A stretch of 64,000 bases of DNA from G963663365 sp963663365 (GTDB lineage: Bacteria; Hinthialibacterota; Hinthialibacteria; Hinthialibacterales; G963663365). The DNA lies in NCBI GenBank assembly GCA_963663365.2, contig CAXXIH010000001.1, positions 992,001 to 1,056,000 of the forward strand. Reading direction: 5' to 3'. Made by a program: the position numbers and the translations under genes. Within the stretch, counting starts at the first letter, position 1; each line of letters opens with the position of its first letter. A model generated the notes under the pieces. That model did no database searches and was not told the DNA's origin. It was given only the letters and a program-made list of their open reading frames with translations. Of this stretch, positions 60,401 through 64,000 are shown one piece after another.

Positions 60401-63400
60401 CCTTTTATCGCAAGGCGCGGCAACACCCGGACGGATTGCGCAAGTAGGAGAAATAGACGAATGGGAGTTCTATGGCTGGAAGGGGCGTAGTATTGCCGTA
60501 TTTGTTGACCCGGGCAGTTCTTCTTCGTTGGTATCTGAACCGTATCTCGCTTATGTGCAGGTCGATTTAATCGATCCTAACGGTGCGGTTTTAACCTCGG
60601 CTGCAAGCAGCGGCAGCGGAAAAGTGGCGGAGATATCCGGAACGACGCTGCCTGCCGACGGCCTCTATACAATTCGAGTGCAGGCCGCCTCCGGGCACTC
60701 GAACAATGTCGGGAATTACAAAATTACAATCTGGGATATCTCGACCAGCGATCACAATCTTGTATTGAATCAAGTCCATATCGGACAGTTGCCGACACCC
60801 TATCACGTGGATCATTGGTATTTTACAGCCGCTGCCGGTCAGCAAGTCCGTTTGAGACGTGTGAATGCATCAAGCGAGAGCGTTTCGTTTGATCTGATTG
60901 GTCCGAATGGATGGACGGGTTTTAGCGATCTTACAACAGATTCGGAATTGGCCGTGCTACCGACGACGGGTGAATACATCATGGCAGTGTATCCGGGAAC
61001 CGGTGACTACGATGCGGCCTATGCGTTTTGTTTGGAAGAAACGACACAGATTCAGTTGCCGGAAGGGGAAGCCTATTCCGGGAGTCTTGCGGGTCCGGGG
61101 CAAGTCGTGCTTTACCGAATTGATTTGGCTGAAAGTATGCCGATGATAATTACACTAACGGGGGCGTCACCCGATTTACGGATTGAACTTTACGCGAGGT
61201 TAGGGCAACCGCCCACCCGGGAAACGTATGATTACCGTGGCAGCGATTCTTCAGATGCCACGCAGCAGATCATCATTTCCAAAGCAGTGCAGGGAACCTG
61301 GTACGTCTTGCTCTATTGCGAACATACAATTGTTGGCGGCGCTTATGAACTTTTAGTTGAGACATCTGAGATTGTGCTGACTTCAATTACTCCCGAGCGG
61401 CATGGCAATGGCGCTGATGCGGTTCTTACGTTAAACGGTGCGGGATTTGAAGCAGGAACAATTGTTGAGTTGGTTGGTAGCGATAATTCAGAATACACCG
61501 CCGACACGGTCGAAATTGATTCTGCCGCTCAAATCACAGCCATCTTTGGCGCGGGGATTGTACCCGCCGGAGTCTATACGGTGCGTGTCACGCAATCTGG
61601 CGGGGGCTCGGCCGAGTTGCCGGATGGTTTTGAGATGACCGGCGGCGGGGAAGCGAATCTTGTAACCCAGCTTATCCTGCCAAGCCAGCTCGGCTATCAC
61701 ATGCCTGCCACGATCTATGTTGAGTATGCCAACACCGGCGGCGTAGCCATGCCTGCGCCCTTGCTTTCGTTAACCGCCTATCAAGGTGAAAATGAAGGCG
61801 CTTTGATGACGCTGGATGCTTCACGTCTGGTGCGAGGTTTTTGGACTTCGGCTATCCCTGAAGGATTCGATACAAGTGTCGAGTTTCTCGCTTCCGGGAA
61901 AATACCCGGCGTACTTCAGCCCGGAGAGTCGGAACGTATTCCTGTCTATTATGCCGGTTGGCTGAAACCTTGGGATTTTACCTATCCGGAATTTAATTTT
62001 TCGCTTGCTTCAATGGATCAGAATGAAACTGCCGTAATTGAATGGGAGATATTTGCGGATGCCTTCGGACAAGGCGAAGTCGAATCGGAAGCGTGGCAGG
62101 CGATTTTGGCGAATCTTTCCAATCAAATTGGAGAAACTTGGGGTGAATATGTTGTTTCGCTGTCTCAGGCTTCAGCACGTCTTGGGCAACTTGGTCTCAG
62201 AGTTGATGATATCGCCGAACTTGAGACTTTTTTAATTCAAGAAGCCGACCAACCCTATGGTATTCCGAATTTAGGGGCCACTACCGATATCGATGCGCAA
62301 GGCGTAGGTCCCTGGTTGGGATTTTCGCGAAGTTTTCCGGTTTCTATTTCGGGACGTTGGCGGCTTGGGAGTTTCGGGCGTGGCTGGACACATTCTTGGG
62401 AAATTTCACTTACGGCCGCAGAGGATGGCACTGTTACAATTACAATGCCCGAAGGCAATACACGGATTTTTCAGCCGGACTCACGCGGAGTTAATTATTT
62501 CTCTATGGCGGGTGATGGGGGGAGTTTGGTCGCTAATTCCGGAGGTTCGTTCACTTTATCCGAAGCCGATGGCTTGTCTTATGTCTTCAATGCCGACGGC
62601 CAACTGGAGATCGTTGAGGACAAAAACGGGAATTCGATTGCGGCTGTTTATGCAAATGGAAAACTTTCACTTTTGAGCCACTCTTCCGGGCAGGCACTAT
62701 CAATTGCATATAGCGATGCCGGCCGCATTATCAGTATTACCGATTCTCTGGGACGTAGCGTGCAATACGGCTACGACACAACGGAAGAGCATTTAATCAC
62801 TGTTAATTTACCTGATAATAGTTCGCTCGCTTATGAATACAGCACAGGCCGGGGCGCCGCGCAGGAACACGCTCTTACACAGATCGATCAGTATGGGCTT
62901 CGGAGCCGTTTTTTTGAATATGACACTTCGGGCCGACTTAGCGCAACTTATGTTGGTGAGAATATTGAACGTGTTGAGTTTCAGTATAATTCCCCGGGCC
63001 GTGTCCGGCAGACGGATGGTATGGGCGGGATAACGACCTTTGACTACGATCATCGTGGCTTACTGCTAAAAAATACGGATCCTGTGGGCGCTGTTCAGAG
63101 ATTCGGATATGACGAAGAACATCGTTTCACATGCTATACAAATCCGGCGGGGTATTCGCGCACGTTCCGATACAACAGCCAAGGAAACCTCGCTGCTTTT
63201 GCATCGCCGATGGGCCACACTACCGGTTTTTCTTTAGCAACTGAGGACGATGGGAGCCAATCGGTTGCCAGAACCGATCCGAGGGGCAATACGACACAGC
63301 TGGAATATGACGAGTCCGGTAATTTGTGTTCGATCACGTATACCGACGGGGCTCGTGAGACTTGGGACTACAATGAACTTGGTCTTGTTTCCAAATGGAC

Positions 63401-64000
63401 CAACGCTCGCGGTCAAAGCGTTGAATATACCTATGACACTTTAGGGCGTATGACCTCAAAGCAGTATTCAGACGGCTCAAGTTTTGAATATGAGCATGAC
63501 GAACGCGGCAGGCTCTTAAGCGCGACTTCCGGCCAAGCGATAAGCCCGATTCAAGTATCAGGCAGCATCAAAAGTAAAACAAAAGAAATCATAGGCGGTG
63601 ATGCGACCACGTTTGAATATGATGACGCTGAACGTTCGGTGACCGTTACGGGAGATGGCGGGCGCTGGATTGAAATTAAGCGCGATGCGGCTGGAAGGAG
63701 AATATCGAGCGAGGATCAATCCGGCCGAAAATTGTTTTATCAATATAATGAAGCCGGGCATCTCGTTGTTATGGAAGTGACGGATTTCTCGTGCGATGTC
63801 CAGGTCTACTATGACTATGACAATGCCGGACGCCGGCTCCTGAAAGAAGTTGTAGACCGCATTTCAACGAATTACGAGTACGATGCAGCAGGCAATCTGA
63901 CCGACCTCGAAAACATAGATTTATACAATGAGAAAATCGTTTCAAAATTTCATATTGATCCGGACGAATTGAACCAGGAAACGACTGTCACCACTGAAGA
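57459..64000 (+). CDS. Giant secreted RHS/YD-repeat protein, C-terminus beyond the window
   Basis: 2,180 codons in the window with no stop; start ATG 57459 after GGGGGA. Residues about 1-32 are a signal peptide (TVFLFLGVFTAIIGARISEA). Residues about 35-990 are many short beta-strand repeats (LTIGPGVTVEI, GTIDLQDSSVLYLESDT, GGTLAVSDNS), likely a beta-helix or adhesive stalk with near-identical duplicated blocks. Then come pre-peptidase C-terminal-like domains (about 995-1300), an IPT/TIG-like domain (about 1304-1395), a CARDB-like region, and from about 1605 the RHS entry (GPWLGFSRSFPVSI, SFGRGWTHSW) followed by YD repeats (YDTLGRMTSK, YDAAGNLTDL). In this family the YD repeats form a shell around a variable C-terminal toxin, which must lie past base 64000. 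Probably surface-exposed or secreted by Sec. Confidence 0.92.
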   Translation, partial: MNRQNRLRVSPTVFLFLGVFTAIIGARISEAATDIPEQTIAVNTSWLAEGSPYRVLGDVTVTGGKTLTIGPGVTVEILDDHSILADVATVEIENSTITGGMLAVSDNSSSNIQFVGDTTLFEVTWNDPGAGRFRIYGSDVSACLLGDGIPKDHTLFVDGGWGHPAQLVLSGGIFRNLGTIDLQDSSVLYLESDTTLEGEGEILLGNQSIEGAEGATLTVSASQSILVGGDINVDVENLGLIEAGSSEEILFTGVTITNYGGILRGAGGSIEIADGSVEGGVLEVSDNSRSYVYFSGEVSLKDVTWSDLGSGEFRIYGEMTARLLGDPIPAGQTLVLRGGPYGETLRFELPSGSFVNHGIMELGTAVQFHVLEGAAFENNGTLELNSRSSFHIESDTSIEGTGEVVLDGGSIERTEGSVLTIGSGQRISGRGTILIDLDNRGILEGTEGNELELQTLAIANSGGRIGGGDGTVGLHNCSVDGGTLAVSDNSLSTIDFFGDVTLNDVIWEDSGAGRFRIYGSDVSARLLGDGIPKDQTLFVDGGWGHPAQLVLPGGTFWNRGTIDLQDSSVLYLESDTKLDGDGDVLLGNQTIDGAEGTTLTVGESQEVLLGGDILIDVINLGLIEVSGDDDLRFSQVDILNSGGTVRAAGGNIWLATSTVQGGILEATDDNNSLVVFDGSVSLEDVTWYDPGAGEFRIVYEASLSGDGIPAGQTLNVRGGIYGPARLILATGTLTNHGTIQPESGSDIYLATSSMIDGSGKIILAGHTITSEQEDFLLTLGERQTLEGWGDIEVPVRSLGRIENRETYSNHVLSFEQSLQVEGELAAFEGSPISVAGTLRVDDLGGFAGRPSGTIQLGGGLMGDTQNVDSFSPLETLIFDGTSSTTSPQQFEVMSEDIGNDPAGYDGSFVLDTVVLTGGVSVQLTDQSDNALGDGAEAIYVQTLIVQEGSTLDLAGFNLYARVLEIEGSVLGGEILETPDGGLLSQGAATPGRIAQVGEIDEWEFYGWKGRSIAVFVDPGSSSSLVSEPYLAYVQVDLIDPNGAVLTSAASSGSGKVAEISGTTLPADGLYTIRVQAASGHSNNVGNYKITIWDISTSDHNLVLNQVHIGQLPTPYHVDHWYFTAAAGQQVRLRRVNASSESVSFDLIGPNGWTGFSDLTTDSELAVLPTTGEYIMAVYPGTGDYDAAYAFCLEETTQIQLPEGEAYSGSLAGPGQVVLYRIDLAESMPMIITLTGASPDLRIELYARLGQPPTRETYDYRGSDSSDATQQIIISKAVQGTWYVLLYCEHTIVGGAYELLVETSEIVLTSITPERHGNGADAVLTLNGAGFEAGTIVELVGSDNSEYTADTVEIDSAAQITAIFGAGIVPAGVYTVRVTQSGGGSAELPDGFEMTGGGEANLVTQLILPSQLGYHMPATIYVEYANTGGVAMPAPLLSLTAYQGENEGALMTLDASRLVRGFWTSAIPEGFDTSVEFLASGKIPGVLQPGESERIPVYYAGWLKPWDFTYPEFNFSLASMDQNETAVIEWEIFADAFGQGEVESEAWQAILANLSNQIGETWGEYVVSLSQASARLGQLGLRVDDIAELETFLIQEADQPYGIPNLGATTDIDAQGVGPWLGFSRSFPVSISGRWRLGSFGRGWTHSWEISLTAAEDGTVTITMPEGNTRIFQPDSRGVNYFSMAGDGGSLVANSGGSFTLSEADGLSYVFNADGQLEIVEDKNGNSIAAVYANGKLSLLSHSSGQALSIAYSDAGRIISITDSLGRSVQYGYDTTEEHLITVNLPDNSSLAYEYSTGRGAAQEHALTQIDQYGLRSRFFEYDTSGRLSATYVGENIERVEFQYNSPGRVRQTDGMGGITTFDYDHRGLLLKNTDPVGAVQRFGYDEEHRFTCYTNPAGYSRTFRYNSQGNLAAFASPMGHTTGFSLATEDDGSQSVARTDPRGNTTQLEYDESGNLCSITYTDGARETWDYNELGLVSKWTNARGQSVEYTYDTLGRMTSKQYSDGSSFEYEHDERGRLLSATSGQAISPIQVSGSIKSKTKEIIGGDATTFEYDDAERSVTVTGDGGRWIEIKRDAAGRRISSEDQSGRKLFYQYNEAGHLVVMEVTDFSCDVQVYYDYDNAGRRLLKEVVDRISTNYEYDAAGNLTDLENIDLYNEKIVSKFHIDPDELNQETTVTTE
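57849..58118 (+). repeat. Internal duplication in the RHS stalk, copy 1
   Basis: About 270 bases, starting GGCCGTTTTCGTATCTATGG, nearly identical to 58995-59264 (offset 1146 bases, 382 codons). Encodes RFRIYGSDVSACLLGDGIPK and the following strands. Confidence 0.8.
58995..59264 (+). repeat. Internal duplication in the RHS stalk, copy 2
   Basis: Second copy of the 270-base block, starting GGCCGTTTTCGTATTTACGG; low divergence suggests recent duplication or gene conversion. Recombination between the copies would delete 382 codons in frame. Confidence 0.8.

Overview
The window looks like the chromosome of a free-living, Gram-negative-type bacterium that degrades polysaccharides. It has an RND efflux pump, many Sec, lipoprotein and Tat signal peptides, prepilin-like proteins and one flagellar gene (fliG). 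The prepilin-like proteins with a near-invariant N-terminal helix, the Pro/Thr linkers, the TSP3-type calcium repeats, LamG and FN3 modules and the many secreted glycosidases resemble the Planctomycetota/Lentisphaerota/Sumerlaeota/Hydrogenedentota sphere. There is no rRNA or tRNA here, so the phylum is an inference from style only.

Layout. 1-2640: a tetR - membrane fusion protein - RND pump operon on the minus strand with two matching palindromic operators. 2867-3008: a MITE-like inverted-repeat element. 3009-4640: an SGLT-type sodium/solute symporter. 4824-14504: three large secreted proteins of unknown function in overlapping genes. 14787-23255: two large secreted glycosidase-like proteins mixed with two prepilin-like genes and one remarkable protein joining a pilin-like anchor, a beta-sandwich and the DNA-binding 'Recombinase' domain of large serine recombinases; an IS200-type element (23284-23798) lies just upstream of it. 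24652-31900: a six-hairpin glycosidase, a solitary fliG, and a divergent GH172/GH32 pair suggesting fructan use. 32230-34103: a coupled AAA ATPase/DUF4276 (TOPRIM-like) pair, a defence candidate. 34510-35658: a cobalamin riboswitch with visible antiterminator and terminator, followed by a secreted tandem DUF4430 protein. 35960-40120: GH29 fucosidase, a Tat-exported TIM-barrel protein, an aldo/keto reductase. 40277-45612: a three-gene two-component operon flanked by a diverged direct repeat. 46313-54416: an HGSNAT/DUF5009-like membrane protein, an anchored carbohydrate-binding-like protein, a GH123/DUF4091 protein, two small AT-rich hypotheticals and a PcRGLX/YetA-like (PL26-type) protein. 54490-64000: a polymorphic-toxin neighbourhood: a SitI6-like double-CXXCG immunity protein, a second likely immunity protein, an RHS remnant, an IS4-family element with perfect ends and a 9-bp target duplication, and the first 2,180 codons of a giant secreted RHS protein that runs off the window.

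How the parts fit: most genes serve outside-the-cell carbohydrate harvesting (fucose-, rhamnogalacturonan-, fructan- and amino-sugar-type activities), with a sugar-type symporter, vitamin B12 scavenging under riboswitch control, and a contact-dependent or secreted toxin locus that has turned over through recombination and transposition. Several annotated starts were moved on ribosome-binding-site and signal-peptide evidence (tetR, the FN3 protein, a pilin, the GH2-like protein, GH29, the DUF5009-like protein).
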